Position numbers and translations under genes: made by a program
In this document: piece by piece, positions 36,602 to 46,994 of the stretch
Layout of the letters: each line of letters starts with the position of its first letter
Numbering within the stretch: the first letter of the stretch is position 1
Origin: Hathewaya massiliensis
GTDB taxonomy: Bacteria > Bacillota > Clostridia > Clostridiales > Clostridiaceae
DNA length: 64,000 bases
Reading direction: 5' to 3'
Assembly: GCF_902143515.1 (NCBI RefSeq)
Contig: NZ_CABFVD010000003.1
Coordinates: forward strand, 165,131-229,130
Notes under the pieces: model-generated
What the model was told of the DNA's origin: nothing
The model's input: only the letters and a program-made list of their open reading frames with translations
Database searches by the model: none

Positions 36602-39040
36602 ATGGCAAAATACAGTACTAAAATCGATAAAAAATGGCAAGAAAAATGGGAAAGTACAGAGTTATATAAATTTGTTCCTAAGGATTTAGATAAAAAATTA
36701 TATGTACTTGAAATGTTCTCATATCCATCAGGAAGCCAACTTCATGCTGGTCATTGGTTTAACTATGGTCCTATGGATTCTTGGGCTAGATTTAAGAGAA
36801 TGCAAGGATATAACGTATTCCAACCTATGGGCTTTGACGCCTTTGGTCTTCCTGCTGAAAACTATGCTATTAAAACAGGAATTCACCCAAAGGATTCCAC
36901 AGAAAAGAATATAATAAAAATGGAAGAACAATTAAAAGCTATGGGTGCTATGTTTAATTGGGAAAATGAAGTGGTAACTTGCAGGGAAGATTACTATAAA
37001 TGGACTCAGTGGTTATTCTTAAAACTTTATGAAGAAGGCTTAGCTTATAGAAAAAAAGCCCCTGTAAATTGGTGCCCAAGTTGTAATACTGTTCTTGCTA
37101 ATGAACAAGTATTAGATGGTGAATGTGAAAGATGTAGCTCAGAGGTTACAAAAAAAGATTTAACTCAATGGTTCTTCAAAATAACAGATTATGCAGAAGA
37201 ACTACTAGAAAAAATAGATACCCTAGATTGGCCTGAAAAAACTAAGGCTATGCAAAAACATTGGATTGGAAAATCTACAGGAGCAGAAGTTACTTTTAAA
37301 GTAGATAATTCTGATCTATCCTTTAATGTGTTTACCACAAGAGCAGATACCCTATTTGGAGTTTCATATGTGGTTTTAGCTCCTGAAAATCCACTAGTTG
37401 AAAAATTAGTAACTAGTGAAAATAAGGATGCTGTTGAAAACTATAAAGAAGCTACTAAAAAACAATCAGATATAGAAAGACAATCTATAACAAGAGAAAA
37501 AACAGGTGTATTTACTGGTGCTTATGCCATAAACCCTGTGAATAATAGAAAAGTTCCTATTTGGGTTGGAGACTATGTTCTAGCAACCTACGGAACTGGT
37601 GCTGTAATGGCAGTTCCTGCTCATGATGAAAGAGACTTTGCTTTTGCAACTAAATATAACCTTCCAATTGAAAGAGTAATAGAAGGTGGAGAGTCTCTTC
37701 CATTTACAGAATACGGAACTTTAGTAAATAGCGGAGAATTTAATGGTCTTACTGGAGAGGAAGCTAAAAAAGCCATTATAGAAAAACTTCAAAAAGACTC
37801 TTTAGGAGAATTTAAAGTAAACTATAGACTTCGTGACTGGCTAGTTTCAAGACAAAGATATTGGGGAGCTCCTATTCCTATAATTCACTGTGATAAGTGT
37901 GGAATAGTTCCTGTAAAAGAGGATGCTCTTCCAGTTAAACTTCCATACAATGTTGAATTTGCACCAGATGGAAAATCACCACTAGCTAAAAGTGATGAGT
38001 TTATAAATGTAACTTGTCCTAAATGTGGAGGAGAAGCTCATAGAGATCCAGATACCCTAGATACCTTTGTATGTTCATCTTGGTACTACCTAAGATATGT
38101 AGATAATAAAAATTCAGAAAAAGCTTTTGATCCTAAATTAATAAACGAAATGTTACCTGTAGATAAATATGTAGGTGGACCTGAACATGCTTGTATGCAC
38201 TTACTATATGCTAGATTTATGACAAAAGCTCTAAGAGATATGGGATACTTAAACTTTGATGAACCATTTAAGTCTCTAAATCACCAAGGACTTATCCTAG
38301 GACCTGATGGATTAAAAATGAGTAAATCTAAGGGAAATACTATTTCTCCTGATGATTATATAAAAGAATATGGTGCTGATGTATTTAGAATGTACCTAAT
38401 GTTTGGATTTGCCTATGAAGAAGGTGGCGCTTGGAGCGATGATGGTATTAAATCTATTGGAAGATTTGTAGACAGAGTTGAAAGAATCATAGACTCCTGT
38501 ATAGAAGAGCTAAAGGATAATGAGACTTCTAAAGATACCTTAGATAAGGATGAAAAAGAACTAAATTACTGGAGACACTTTGCAATTAAAGGGGTTACTG
38601 AAGATACTGAAAAGTTACAATTTAACACAGCTATTGCAAGAATTATGGAATTTACAAATGCACTTTCAAAATATAAAGAAGTACAAGATAAAAACTATAA
38701 TTTCCTAAAGGAAACACTTGCAGATTATATTAAATTAATAGCTCCTTTTGCCCCTCACTTTGCAGAAGAACAATGGGAAGCTCTAGATATGACTTATTCT
38801 ATATTCAATGAAACTTGGCCTGTATTTAACCCTGAGGCCCTAGTTAAAGATGAAATTGAAATAGCAATCCAAATAAACGGAAAAATTAAGGCTAGAATTA
38901 ATATTCCTTCTGATTCTTCTGAGGACACTATTAAAGAACTTGCCCTAAAAGATGAAAACATAGTTAAAAACTTAGAAGGAAAGACTCTAAGAAAAGTTAT
39001 AGTAATCAAAGGAAGACTTGTTAACATAGTTGCAAATTAG
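36602..39040 (+). CDS. leuS: Leucyl-tRNA synthetase
   Basis: An 812-aa class I synthetase that charges tRNA-Leu. It has the HIGH-type motif LHAGHW near residue 47, a Cys-rich zinc-binding segment [10 protein letters not shown] near 158, the editing (CP1) domain of about 225-415 with [13 protein letters not shown] and [13 protein letters not shown], and KMSKSKGNT near residue 575. AGGAGG precedes the ATG. Expression is controlled by the T-box upstream. Length is the bacterial norm. Confidence 0.97.
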   Translation: MAKYSTKIDKKWQEKWESTELYKFVPKDLDKKLYVLEMFSYPSGSQLHAGHWFNYGPMDSWARFKRMQGYNVFQPMGFDAFGLPAENYAIKTGIHPKDSTEKNIIKMEEQLKAMGAMFNWENEVVTCREDYYKWTQWLFLKLYEEGLAYRKKAPVNWCPSCNTVLANEQVLDGECERCSSEVTKKDLTQWFFKITDYAEELLEKIDTLDWPEKTKAMQKHWIGKSTGAEVTFKVDNSDLSFNVFTTRADTLFGVSYVVLAPENPLVEKLVTSENKDAVENYKEATKKQSDIERQSITREKTGVFTGAYAINPVNNRKVPIWVGDYVLATYGTGAVMAVPAHDERDFAFATKYNLPIERVIEGGESLPFTEYGTLVNSGEFNGLTGEEAKKAIIEKLQKDSLGEFKVNYRLRDWLVSRQRYWGAPIPIIHCDKCGIVPVKEDALPVKLPYNVEFAPDGKSPLAKSDEFINVTCPKCGGEAHRDPDTLDTFVCSSWYYLRYVDNKNSEKAFDPKLINEMLPVDKYVGGPEHACMHLLYARFMTKALRDMGYLNFDEPFKSLNHQGLILGPDGLKMSKSKGNTISPDDYIKEYGADVFRMYLMFGFAYEEGGAWSDDGIKSIGRFVDRVERIIDSCIEELKDNETSKDTLDKDEKELNYWRHFAIKGVTEDTEKLQFNTAIARIMEFTNALSKYKEVQDKNYNFLKETLADYIKLIAPFAPHFAEEQWEALDMTYSIFNETWPVFNPEALVKDEIEIAIQINGKIKARINIPSDSSEDTIKELALKDENIVKNLEGKTLRKVIVIKGRLVNIVAN

Positions 39041-39119
39041 TAAATACTAAGTCTATTAAAAAGTATAATACTCTACTTTTTTAAAAATGGTAGTATTACT
39101 TTAATAAAGTTTAAAATAG

Positions 39120-39158
39120 AAAACACCTTGCATTAATAAAGTGCAAGGTGTTTTTTTA
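39120..39158. terminator. Terminator between leuS and the RelQ-like gene
   Basis: AACACCTTGCA pairs with TGCAAGGTGTT, followed by TTTTTTATA on the plus strand. It lies at the end of both convergent genes. Confidence 0.88.
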
Positions 39159-39947
39159 TACTTTGTATACTTCAATAAGTTTTTCTGTAGTCTTTAAAAG
39201 AGAACTTAATTCCACAATGTCTCCTTCTTCTATAAGAGTATTTAGCTGCTCCCTAAGCCTTGCAACTTCTATATTTTTACCCAAGGCCCCTAGACTTGCA
39301 ATGTTATCAGAAATATTAGAAACTAAGCTAGATTTTATCTCAAATAATTTTTGTGCATCCTTAATTTCTTCCTTTATTTCTTGCATTTCTTGATCTAATA
39401 AAAAAGCTGCATCTGCTGCCTTTTTAAGCTTTTCCTTAATATTACTTGGAATAGAATGCTTATATTTATAATTTAAGGAGTGTTCAACTGTAGCCCAGAA
39501 ATTCATAGCCAAGGTTCTTATCTGAAACTCTGCTAAAATCTCCTTCTCTCCTTCTGCCATATACACAGAGTACTTTATTATTATATGATAACTTCTATAT
39601 CCACTAGCCTTAAAGTTAGTAACATAGTCCTTTTCATAAATTATGTGCATATCCTTTCTTTCCCTAATTATGCTGACAACCTTTTCAATGTCATCAACAA
39701 ACTGACACATTATTCTTATACCAGCTATGTCTTCCATTTCATATTCTATTCTATCTAAAGGAATATCAAATTTATTTGCTTTTTCTAATATACTTGAAAT
39801 TTCTTTTACTCTACCTGTGACAAATTCTATAGGCGAGTATTCATTCTTTCTTCTATACTCTTTTCTTATGCTTTTAAATTTTGTTTTAATCTCTTCTACA
39901 GCCTGTTCATAAGGTAACAGGAAACTCTTCCATTCTCTTATTGCCAT
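39156..39947 (-). CDS. Small alarmone synthetase (RelQ/YjbM-like)
   Basis: A 263-aa single-domain (p)ppGpp synthetase-type protein. Motifs of the RelA/SpoT synthetase domain are MEDIAGIRIMCQFVDDIEKVV near residue 74, ASGYRSYHIIIKY near 115, and EFQIRTLAMNFWATVEHSLNYKY near 147. There is no hydrolase, TGS or ACT domain. A coiled C-terminal tail (about 180-263) follows. ATG 39947 is 9 bases after GAGG; an in-frame TTG upstream overlaps it. It likely adds to the stringent response beside the bifunctional Rel. Confidence 0.9.
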   Translation of the reverse strand: MAIREWKSFLLPYEQAVEEIKTKFKSIRKEYRRKNEYSPIEFVTGRVKEISSILEKANKFDIPLDRIEYEMEDIAGIRIMCQFVDDIEKVVSIIRERKDMHIIYEKDYVTNFKASGYRSYHIIIKYSVYMAEGEKEILAEFQIRTLAMNFWATVEHSLNYKYKHSIPSNIKEKLKKAADAAFLLDQEMQEIKEEIKDAQKLFEIKSSLVSNISDNIASLGALGKNIEVARLREQLNTLIEEGDIVELSSLLKTTEKLIEVYKV

Positions 39948-40143
39948 AAGAATCAACCTCTTCTTATTATCATTTTAAATAAAGATTATTTAAAGATGAA
40001 TTTTAATTTAATATTTGATATAATTAAATTGGTATATTAATATATTGTAAAATATATTAAACGTCTCATAAAATATTATAATACATTACACAGTAGTAAT
40101 AAACATGAATTTTTAAAAAAGTATCTTTGAGGTGGTATAAATA

Positions 40144-41106
40144 ATGACAGATGAAATATTTAATGGTCTAGAACATTTAGGTTTTAAGGATACTTCTAAT
40201 CTAAATCTTTATGAAATTGAAGAAGATACAGCAAAGGATAAATCTAACTTAGGTAAAACTGAAGAAGATAAAATTCTCTCTTTATTATACACTAAAACAA
40301 TTACTTGCCCTGTATGTAATAAAACTTTCAAAAGCTTAGCTGTTAAATCTTCCGCCTATAAATTAAATAGCAGAGACAGTGATCTATTTATGAGATACTT
40401 TCTTATAAATCCTTACTTTTACGATGTATGGATTTGCGAAGATTGTGGATATGCTGCTATGAAGGCAGATTTTTTAAATGTTAAAAGCTATGAAATAGAC
40501 TCTGTGGCAGAAAATATAACTCCTAGATGGAAGAAGAAAAATTATCCTGAAATATACGATGTTAATATAGCTATTGAAAGATATAAACTCTCTCTTTTAA
40601 ACTATGTAGTTATGAAATCAAAATCAAGTAAAAAAGCTGTAAATTGTTTAAAAATAGCTTGGATGTATAGACTTATAGACTCTGAATCAGCTAAGGAAAA
40701 GGAGCTTCTTTTTATGAAAGAGTCCTTAACAGGTTTTGAATATGCCTACTATAATGAAAGCTTCCCTATATATGGCATGGACTCTTTTACTATAATGTAT
40801 TTAATAGGTGAACTTAACAGGCGAGTTGGAAACTATGATAATGCTCTTTTATGGTTTAGTAAGGTAATTACTACCCCTGGTGTAAAAAGCAAATTAAAGG
40901 AAATGGCTAGAACGCAGAAAGATTTAGCTCGACTAGGTTTAGAAAACTCAAAAAATAGTCATAGTGACATTCATAATGATATGGATATTGAAGATGAAAA
41001 TTTCACAATAGAAAAAGAAATAGAGAATAATTCAGATGTAAAAAAAACAGAGAAAAAAGAAACTAAAAAAGGATTTTTCTCAAAGCTTTTTGGAAAAAAT
41101 AATTAA
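40144..41106 (+). CDS. DUF2225 family protein
   Basis: A 320-aa soluble protein with an N-terminal zinc-ribbon-like region (CPVCNKTF and CEDCGYAAMKADF, near residues 56 and 102), a helical TPR-like middle with LNRRVGNYDNALLWFSKVI near 225, and a charged tail ending KKGFFSKLFGKN. DUF2225 proteins are common in Firmicutes; their function is unknown. AGGTGGTATAAATA precedes the ATG. Single gene with its own terminator. Confidence 0.85.
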   Translation: MTDEIFNGLEHLGFKDTSNLNLYEIEEDTAKDKSNLGKTEEDKILSLLYTKTITCPVCNKTFKSLAVKSSAYKLNSRDSDLFMRYFLINPYFYDVWICEDCGYAAMKADFLNVKSYEIDSVAENITPRWKKKNYPEIYDVNIAIERYKLSLLNYVVMKSKSSKKAVNCLKIAWMYRLIDSESAKEKELLFMKESLTGFEYAYYNESFPIYGMDSFTIMYLIGELNRRVGNYDNALLWFSKVITTPGVKSKLKEMARTQKDLARLGLENSKNSHSDIHNDMDIEDENFTIEKEIENNSDVKKTEKKETKKGFFSKLFGKNN

Positions 41107-41145
41107 TAAATACACCTTGGAAATTTAAAATCAAGGTGTATTTAT
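41107..41145. terminator. Terminator after the DUF2225 gene
   Basis: AAATACACCTTG pairs with CAAGGTGTATTT and is followed by ATTATTAAT; it serves the convergent genes on either side. Confidence 0.82.
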
Positions 41146-41147
41146 TA

Positions 41148-41837
41148 TTAATCTAATATTTTTTTTGGGTAGAAGTCTAAATAATCACTTGAAGTCATTA
41201 TATACTGAATCCCGTCCCTATGACCCTCAAAAGCATTTTTTAATGAAGGTCCATGTAAATGTCCGTATATAACCTTCTCCACAGAGTATTCCTTAAGAAT
41301 ATTAATAAACTCAGTATCTTCAGTTCCTTTATATAAAGGAGGGTAGTGTGTCATTACTATAAATTTAGAAAATCCTTGTTTTACCCCTTCATCTAGAGAA
41401 AGTTTTAATCTAATACATTCTCTTTTAAATATTTTTTTATCATGATCTGTGAAATTTGACCCATAAGGTAGGGTCCAGCCCCTTGTTCCACATATAGCAT
41501 AGTCATTATATGAAAAAGCATTATTTTGTATAAAATTTAAATCCTCATATAGATTATTTAACTTTTTTATACTACTCCACCAATAATCATGATTCCCTTT
41601 AACTAAAATTTTTCTTCCAGGAAGTTTATGAATCCAATTAAGGTCTTCAAAACCTTCCTCTATATTCATGGACCAAGAAATATCTCCTGCTATTAATACA
41701 GTGTCCTCTTCCCTTATTTCTTTTAACCAATTTTCTTTTATCTTTTCCTCATGTTTAAACCAATTTTCCCCAAACACATCCATTGGCTTATCTGTGGTAA
41801 AAGCTAAATGTAAATCAGATATTGACCACAAAGACAT
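41148..41837 (-). CDS. Metallophosphoesterase
   Basis: A 229-aa calcineurin-like phosphoesterase. The five metal-binding motifs are in order: SDLHLAF near residue 7, AGDISWS near 50, GNHDYWW near 79, THYPPLY near 163, and YGHLHGPS near 191. No signal peptide is present, so it is cytoplasmic. The substrate cannot be told. It follows the FlhB-like gene on the same strand with a 33-base gap. Confidence 0.9.
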   Translation of the reverse strand: MSLWSISDLHLAFTTDKPMDVFGENWFKHEEKIKENWLKEIREEDTVLIAGDISWSMNIEEGFEDLNWIHKLPGRKILVKGNHDYWWSSIKKLNNLYEDLNFIQNNAFSYNDYAICGTRGWTLPYGSNFTDHDKKIFKRECIRLKLSLDEGVKQGFSKFIVMTHYPPLYKGTEDTEFINILKEYSVEKVIYGHLHGPSLKNAFEGHRDGIQYIMTSSDYLDFYPKKILD

Positions 41838-41870
41838 ATAAAATCACCTTACTTTACTCTATAAATGCAC

Positions 41871-42128
41871 TTAAATTAAATTATCAATCTCCATAACATA
41901 AGCTAAAACCCTTGCAACAGCATCATATAGCTCATAGGGTATATTATCTCCAACTTCTACCTTACTTAAAAGGTCTGCCAATTCTTTGTTTTCTATAATA
42001 GGTACTCTTTCTTCTTCCGCCTTTTCTAAAATTTTTTCAGCAATATATCCTGCTCCTGCGGCTGTAACCATAGGGGCTTCATAATTCGTATCGTATTTTA
42101 GTGCAGCTGCTTTTTTCTGCCCTTTCAT
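41871..42128 (-). CDS. FlhB C-terminal-like protein (FlhX/YlqH)
   Basis: An 85-aa protein equal to the cytoplasmic C-terminal domain of the flagellar export switch FlhB, without the membrane part. AAALKYDTNYEAPMVTAAGAGYIAEKIL matches FlhB. The autocleavage NPTH motif is absent: the position reads KKAAALKYD. It lies 38 bases after the FliK/YlqG-like gene, as ylqG-ylqH in Bacillus. FlhX can replace cleaved FlhB in part; no other flagellar genes are in the window. Confidence 0.88.
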   Translation of the reverse strand: MKGQKKAAALKYDTNYEAPMVTAAGAGYIAEKILEKAEEERVPIIENKELADLLSKVEVGDNIPYELYDAVARVLAYVMEIDNLI

Positions 42129-42166
42129 TATATTATCACATCCCTAATTAAAAATAAAAGGATTAT

Positions 42167-44170
42167 TTAAATTAAAGCATTTACTGTAGTAAAACTCTTG
42201 TCATCAAAAAACTCACAAGAATTTTTTAAATTTACTTCCTCGATCTTTTCTTGAACTATAACATGAGAATTATATCCTATGTCGTTTAATCCCTCTTCTA
42301 AATTAGCCTTAAATTTTAAAAGTAATCTTGTATACTTTTTAGGTGCATTTATTTTTACTTCTAAATTACTATTATTTATGGTTATATAGTTATCTATAGT
42401 ACCCATATTAATAGTTTTAATACTTGCAATTATTTTTGCAGACTTAGAATCAATCTTTTTATTTTTCTTATTTTTATTTTTTATTATAAGTTTAAAAGGA
42501 TATTCATTTTCTTTTACATTGAGAGGAAAATCTAAATAATAATACTCATTACTTAAAGAATTGTAGACCTTTAGATTATTAATTGGTCCCTTTAAATTAT
42601 TAAAAATTAATTGCTCCTCTAATTTAGGATTCTCATCCATTAACTTAATTAAAGTCTTAATATTATGCTTTATTGTGGATAAATTGTTTACTATATCTTC
42701 TTTTACCTTATCACCTAAAAGCAGTAGATTTTTCACCTCTGCACTTAACTCTTTAGAAATGTTTCTTGATAAGTCTACACCATTTTCTTTTAATAATATA
42801 TTTAAAGTTTTCTCCATATTCATAGATAAATTCTTCTCTTCACTAGGCTTAGCATTATTATTTAAGGTACTTAAATCTGAATTCTTATTAACATTATTAG
42901 CGTTATTGTCCACATTTTTATCTATATTCTTGTTAGTTATATTATTCTCTGAACCTTTCTCAATATCCTTGCTAATTATATTATTCTTTGTCCCCTTATC
43001 TATATCCTTGTTAATAATATTTTTATCTACATTTTTGTCTATACCCTCATTATTTAATTGATTTTTGTCGTAATACCCTTTTTCTATTTTCCCCTCACCT
43101 TCTAAGGTTTTTAAACCATTTTCAGATGGTGAATTTAATACTTTTTCTTCTAAATTAAGCTTAGTAGAACTCCCATCATTATCAGAAGTTGCAATACTTA
43201 AACCCTTTGCACTTTCATCCTTATAAATAGTACTATTATTACTTACTATTTCTTTATTAGCTAAACTATTTTCTCTAATTACACTCTCTTTTCCTTCTCC
43301 TAATGTAATCTCCTTAGGATTTATAGGCTCCTTTGATTTAATATCATTATTGTCTATTATAACATCCTTAGAGTTTTCAACCTCTCCGTCCTTTACAAAA
43401 AAGTCTAAGTTTCCTCCTTTTAGGTTTTCAAAAGAAGTGTTTTGCTCTTCACTATTACCTAAGTCCACTATGACTTTTTCTAGTAGTGACTCTATATCCT
43501 TTCCAATAAGTCCTGTATCCTTAATTAAGTTATTAAGACTTTCTATATTTTCCTTTGTAATTTCTATGTTGTTCTCTTTTAAGTACATAATTAAATCTAA
43601 GTCAGAACTCTTTAGTTCTTTAAAAAATTCCTTTAAGGTATTATATATGAATTTTCCCTTATCAGAATCCATATCTACCCCTTCTTTTTCCATGAAAAGT
43701 CTTATAAAGTTTTCCTCATCTTCCGCATTTGAAATTTTTTCTTTTAGATTTAATAAGTTTTTCATATCCATTATATTTTCTTTACTTAAAGTAATGTCAT
43801 GTTTTAGCATTTTCCCTAATAACTCTATGTTTTCTTCAGACCCCTCTAATCCAACAGAATTTAATATCTTTTCTAAGGAACCCTTAATCTCACTCTTATC
43901 TTCATTTTGTACTAATTCTAACTTAAGTTTTCCCTCAGAAAAATCTTTTACTTCAAATTTTAAAACTTTTCCTTCTCTAGATTCAAGAGAGTCCTTAACT
44001 TCTGCTTTAAATTCCCAACCATTAGGTAACTTAAGTGTAGCTTCTCCCGTTGATTTATCTAAACTACATAACTTAGCTGAAAATTTTTCTCCATAATTAA
44101 AGGATAGTTTACTTTGAACTTTTCTCTTGTCTACATAATTTATGGAGTTTACTCCCAAAATTTTAGCCAT
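42167..44170 (-). CDS. YlqG/FliK-like long protein with Asn-rich repeats
   Basis: A 667-aa soluble protein. The N-terminus (residues 1-100) is structured; the middle (about 230-450) is low-complexity and very rich in Asn, Asp, Lys and Ser with degenerate repeats such as KNIINKDIDKG. The C-terminus (about 500-650) resembles the FliK-type hook-length-control domain. Paired with the FlhB-like gene, it fits the ylqG-ylqH pair. I chose ATG 44170, 8 bases after GGAGG. No signal peptide is visible. Confidence 0.75.
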   Translation of the reverse strand: MAKILGVNSINYVDKRKVQSKLSFNYGEKFSAKLCSLDKSTGEATLKLPNGWEFKAEVKDSLESREGKVLKFEVKDFSEGKLKLELVQNEDKSEIKGSLEKILNSVGLEGSEENIELLGKMLKHDITLSKENIMDMKNLLNLKEKISNAEDEENFIRLFMEKEGVDMDSDKGKFIYNTLKEFFKELKSSDLDLIMYLKENNIEITKENIESLNNLIKDTGLIGKDIESLLEKVIVDLGNSEEQNTSFENLKGGNLDFFVKDGEVENSKDVIIDNNDIKSKEPINPKEITLGEGKESVIRENSLANKEIVSNNSTIYKDESAKGLSIATSDNDGSSTKLNLEEKVLNSPSENGLKTLEGEGKIEKGYYDKNQLNNEGIDKNVDKNIINKDIDKGTKNNIISKDIEKGSENNITNKNIDKNVDNNANNVNKNSDLSTLNNNAKPSEEKNLSMNMEKTLNILLKENGVDLSRNISKELSAEVKNLLLLGDKVKEDIVNNLSTIKHNIKTLIKLMDENPKLEEQLIFNNLKGPINNLKVYNSLSNEYYYLDFPLNVKENEYPFKLIIKNKNKKNKKIDSKSAKIIASIKTINMGTIDNYITINNSNLEVKINAPKKYTRLLLKFKANLEEGLNDIGYNSHVIVQEKIEEVNLKNSCEFFDDKSFTTVNALI

Positions 44171-44295
44171 ATGATTTTCCTCCAAAAGGTTATTCTACTC
44201 TATTATCGTGATTACCCTAAAAATAGTTTAGAATATAAATAAAAAAGTGGATATACAGATTCACAACTATATTAATATTAAATAAAGTGTTTCAT

Positions 44296-44392
44296 CTTTT
44301 TATCCACTATAATTAGTTTTCATGTAAAATTTTTTCTACTTAACTTTTATCCACTACAATTAATTCTAATGTAATAACTTTTTCCTAGCTAA
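44296..44392. repeat. Two-copy 47-50 base tandem repeat after tyrS
   Basis: Two adjacent copies (44296-44342 and 44343-44392) share TTTTATCCACTA-AATTA and a -ATGTAA-A-TTTTT- core with about a quarter of positions changed. A related inverted word, AAAAAAGTGGATA, lies at about 44240, so the first copy can form a stem with it. The region follows the tyrS stop codon. Confidence 0.6.
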
Positions 44393-44395
44393 AAA

Positions 44396-45613
44396 TTATT
44401 TCATTATAACTCTATAGATTTTTTTCTTTCCTCTTTTTATTAAAGCTTCTCCATCTTTTAAATATTCTTCCTTAAATAAAGCATTTATATCTGAGATATT
44501 TTCCTCATTTATGTATAGACCACCTTGCTCTATTAATCTTCTTCCCTCTTTTTTAGATGGAACTATGTTTGAACTTGCTATAATATCTAAAATAGATGTT
44601 CCTATAGCTTCCTTAGTTATTTCAACAGTTGGAGCATTGCTTAAATTTCCACCAGCACCAAATAAAGCTTCTGCAGCTTCCTTTGCACGATTAGCCTCTT
44701 CTTCTCCATGTATAAGCTTTGTAACCTCATATGCTAAAACCTTTTTAGCATTATTCATTTCTGAACCTTTAATAGCACAAAGTTGTCTTACTTCTTCCAT
44801 TGGTACAAATGTTAATAATGATAGGCATTTTTCTACATCTTCATCATTAATATTTCTCCAATATTGATAAAATTCATATGGTGAAGTCTTTTCTGGGTCT
44901 AACCAAAGAGCTCCATTAGCTGTTTTACCCATTTTCTTCCCTTCACTGTTTGTAAGAAGAGTACAAGTCATAGCATAAGCTTGTTTTGCTTCCTTTCTTC
45001 TTATAAGGTCTATACCTGCTAACATATTAGACCACTGATCATCTCCACCCAATTCCATGGTACAACCATATCTGTGGTATAATTCTAAAAAGTCATATCC
45101 TTGCATTAACATATAGTTAAATTCTAAGAAAGAAAGTCCCTTTTCAAGTCTTTGTTTAAAACATTCTGCTGTAAGCATCTTGTTTACAGAGAAATGTACC
45201 CCAATGTCTCTTATAAATTCTATGTAATTTAACTCTGATAGCCAGTCTGCATTATTAGCTAAAATAGCTTTTCCCTCACTAAAATCAACTAATCTTGATA
45301 GTTGTTTTTTTATACAATCTACATTATGCTGAATTTGCTCCTTAGTAAGCATATTTCTCATATCAGTTCTGCCTGAAGGATCCCCTATCATACCTGTAGC
45401 TCCACCTACAAGAGCTATTGGTCTATGTCCTGCCCTCTGCATATGAGCCATAAACATCATAGCTATAAAATGTCCTACGTGAAGACTATCTGCAGTTGGG
45501 TCAAATCCAATATAGAAAGTTACTTTTTCCTTTCCTAGTATATCTTTGATTTCATCATGTGTTGTTTGCTTAATGTAACCACGTTCCATTAAGGTATCAA
45601 ATACATTTTCCAT
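44396..45613 (-). CDS. tyrS: Tyrosyl-tRNA synthetase
   Basis: A 405-aa class I synthetase that charges tRNA-Tyr. It has [16 protein letters not shown] (HIGH-like) near residue 33, [13 protein letters not shown] near 69, the tyrosine-binding YMLMQGYDF region near 172, and KKMGKTANG (KMSKS-like) near 230. A C-terminal S4 RNA-binding domain follows (about 340-405). AGGAGGACAATT precedes the ATG. No T-box is visible upstream, unlike leuS and trpS in this window. Confidence 0.96.
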   Translation of the reverse strand: MENVFDTLMERGYIKQTTHDEIKDILGKEKVTFYIGFDPTADSLHVGHFIAMMFMAHMQRAGHRPIALVGGATGMIGDPSGRTDMRNMLTKEQIQHNVDCIKKQLSRLVDFSEGKAILANNADWLSELNYIEFIRDIGVHFSVNKMLTAECFKQRLEKGLSFLEFNYMLMQGYDFLELYHRYGCTMELGGDDQWSNMLAGIDLIRRKEAKQAYAMTCTLLTNSEGKKMGKTANGALWLDPEKTSPYEFYQYWRNINDEDVEKCLSLLTFVPMEEVRQLCAIKGSEMNNAKKVLAYEVTKLIHGEEEANRAKEAAEALFGAGGNLSNAPTVEITKEAIGTSILDIIASSNIVPSKKEGRRLIEQGGLYINEENISDINALFKEEYLKDGEALIKRGKKKIYRVIMK

Positions 45614-45638
45614 AATTGTCCTCCTAATCTTTTATATG

Positions 45639-45737
45639 TTTATCAATGACTATATGCCATAATACTCTCATCTTTTTAAAAACATGAGAAAATAGTAGCT
45701 ACTTCTCTTAATAAAGATTTCCTCTAAAGGATAATGA
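45639..45737. repeat. Dispersed intergenic element, copy 2
   Basis: This segment shares TTTATC-AATGACTAT-TG, then a T-rich middle ending TTTAAA, then AGTAGCTA and ATAA-ATTTCTC-GGATAA with 35610-35705, over nearly the same length (99 against 96 bases). The core is also at 52362. It lies in the tyrS leader, in reverse orientation to tyrS. Confidence 0.6.
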
Positions 45738-45823
45738 CTTCTAAGGAGTAAAACTCCTAAGAATTCTGTTAATAGGCTTTAGTTAAATTAAAACCCACCT
45801 TTGAAGTCAAGACTTCTTTTTAT

Positions 45824-46969
45824 TTAAATATAATTATCTATCCCTGGATAGGATATTTTGAAATAATTATACTTTGTCGAATTAAAAAAGTATACTTTTT
45901 TCCCACTTTGCTTAAAAGAATTTTTAATTATGGAAAATCCACTTCCTGTATTTAAAAATCTTTTCTTATGGTCTAAAAGAATTAACTTTTCGTATATCCA
46001 CATATTCCGTTTTATATAAGAATTTTTATTTTCACCCTTATATATATTCATAGAACCTGGACTTATAAGTGTAATATAGTCTTTAGAAATCCTTATTTCT
46101 ATTGTCATATCATAAATAGTGTAATCTCTATATAAAACAGCATTTTTTATTCCTTCATATAAGGCATTAATAGGGTAACTAGATGGCATATTGATTTTTA
46201 AATATTCCTCGGCTTTATCTAGCATATCTAAAAGTTTACCACCTATTATAATTATTTCTTCTTTATTCTTAACTGTATTTATGATTTTAATCTTATTTTG
46301 AGGAATATATATATTATTATAACTTGAAAAAACCAAAAGTCCACCTAATGTAACCATTAATTTAGAAGTTTCTTTATCTTTTACTACAACGCCTAAATTT
46401 ATCATTAGTTCTTCCATATTATTCTCTGTAAATTGTAGCCTTTGAAAACGAAAATAACTTTCTAACATTTTTTTATCTAAATGCTCTACATTACTTCTTG
46501 CAATTGGACAAAGTTCTGCATTTAAAGTTAGATTTTCACTTAATAAGGTCACTATCTCTTCTTTTCTCATTATATCAGTTGTGGACCCTCTTCTTATATA
46601 AAAAGCTCCATTTTCTCTAATTTGATAAGGTTTTTGATTTCCATCGTAAATTGTTATTATACCTATGGTTTTTCTGTCTATGATGCAGTAGTCTAAGGTT
46701 ATTGGAATAGGTGGATCACATCTTGAACTAATTATTTGTTGAATTTGTTCTTCTTTTAATTCCTTTGGGTCAACCCCAATTAACTTTTTTGTCTTATCTT
46801 CCACTCCTAATATTAAATAACCTCTTCCACCTCTTCCGTTGGCAATTGCACATATATCCTTAGCTAATTCTTTCTTTCCACTTTCTGCGTTAACATCTAC
46901 CTTAAGCTTAAAATCTAATTTTACATTTTCCTCTTTTTTTAGCAAACTTTTAAGTTTTTTTATATTCAT
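45824..46969 (-). CDS. AlbA_2/Schlafen-type ATP-binding protein
   Basis: A 381-aa protein with an N-terminal AlbA_2 domain (about residues 10-130): AKDICAIANGRGGRGYLILGVED is the family's core. A helical middle and a C-terminal part with HATPase-like SPGSMNIYKGEN and NTGSGFSIIKNSF follow. Such proteins are predicted DNA- or RNA-binding regulators; there is no attached helix-turn-helix that I can recognise. No upstream partner in the same direction is close. The long palindrome at 46995 lies upstream of its start. Confidence 0.8.
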   Translation of the reverse strand: MNIKKLKSLLKKEENVKLDFKLKVDVNAESGKKELAKDICAIANGRGGRGYLILGVEDKTKKLIGVDPKELKEEQIQQIISSRCDPPIPITLDYCIIDRKTIGIITIYDGNQKPYQIRENGAFYIRRGSTTDIMRKEEIVTLLSENLTLNAELCPIARSNVEHLDKKMLESYFRFQRLQFTENNMEELMINLGVVVKDKETSKLMVTLGGLLVFSSYNNIYIPQNKIKIINTVKNKEEIIIIGGKLLDMLDKAEEYLKINMPSSYPINALYEGIKNAVLYRDYTIYDMTIEIRISKDYITLISPGSMNIYKGENKNSYIKRNMWIYEKLILLDHKKRFLNTGSGFSIIKNSFKQSGKKVYFFNSTKYNYFKISYPGIDNYI

Positions 46970-46994
46970 TTTCTTTACCCCAAATATAAATTTA

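Noticed and set aside
43350-44096. 248-aa plus-strand ORF antisense to the FliK-like gene
   Set aside because: It is a Ser/Phe-rich mirror of the biased minus-strand codons, lacks a ribosome binding site and matches no family.
45613-45823. T-box in the tyrS leader
   Set aside because: A GGTGGG-like word is present, but the TGGNACCGCG core, specifier loop and a following terminator are missing.
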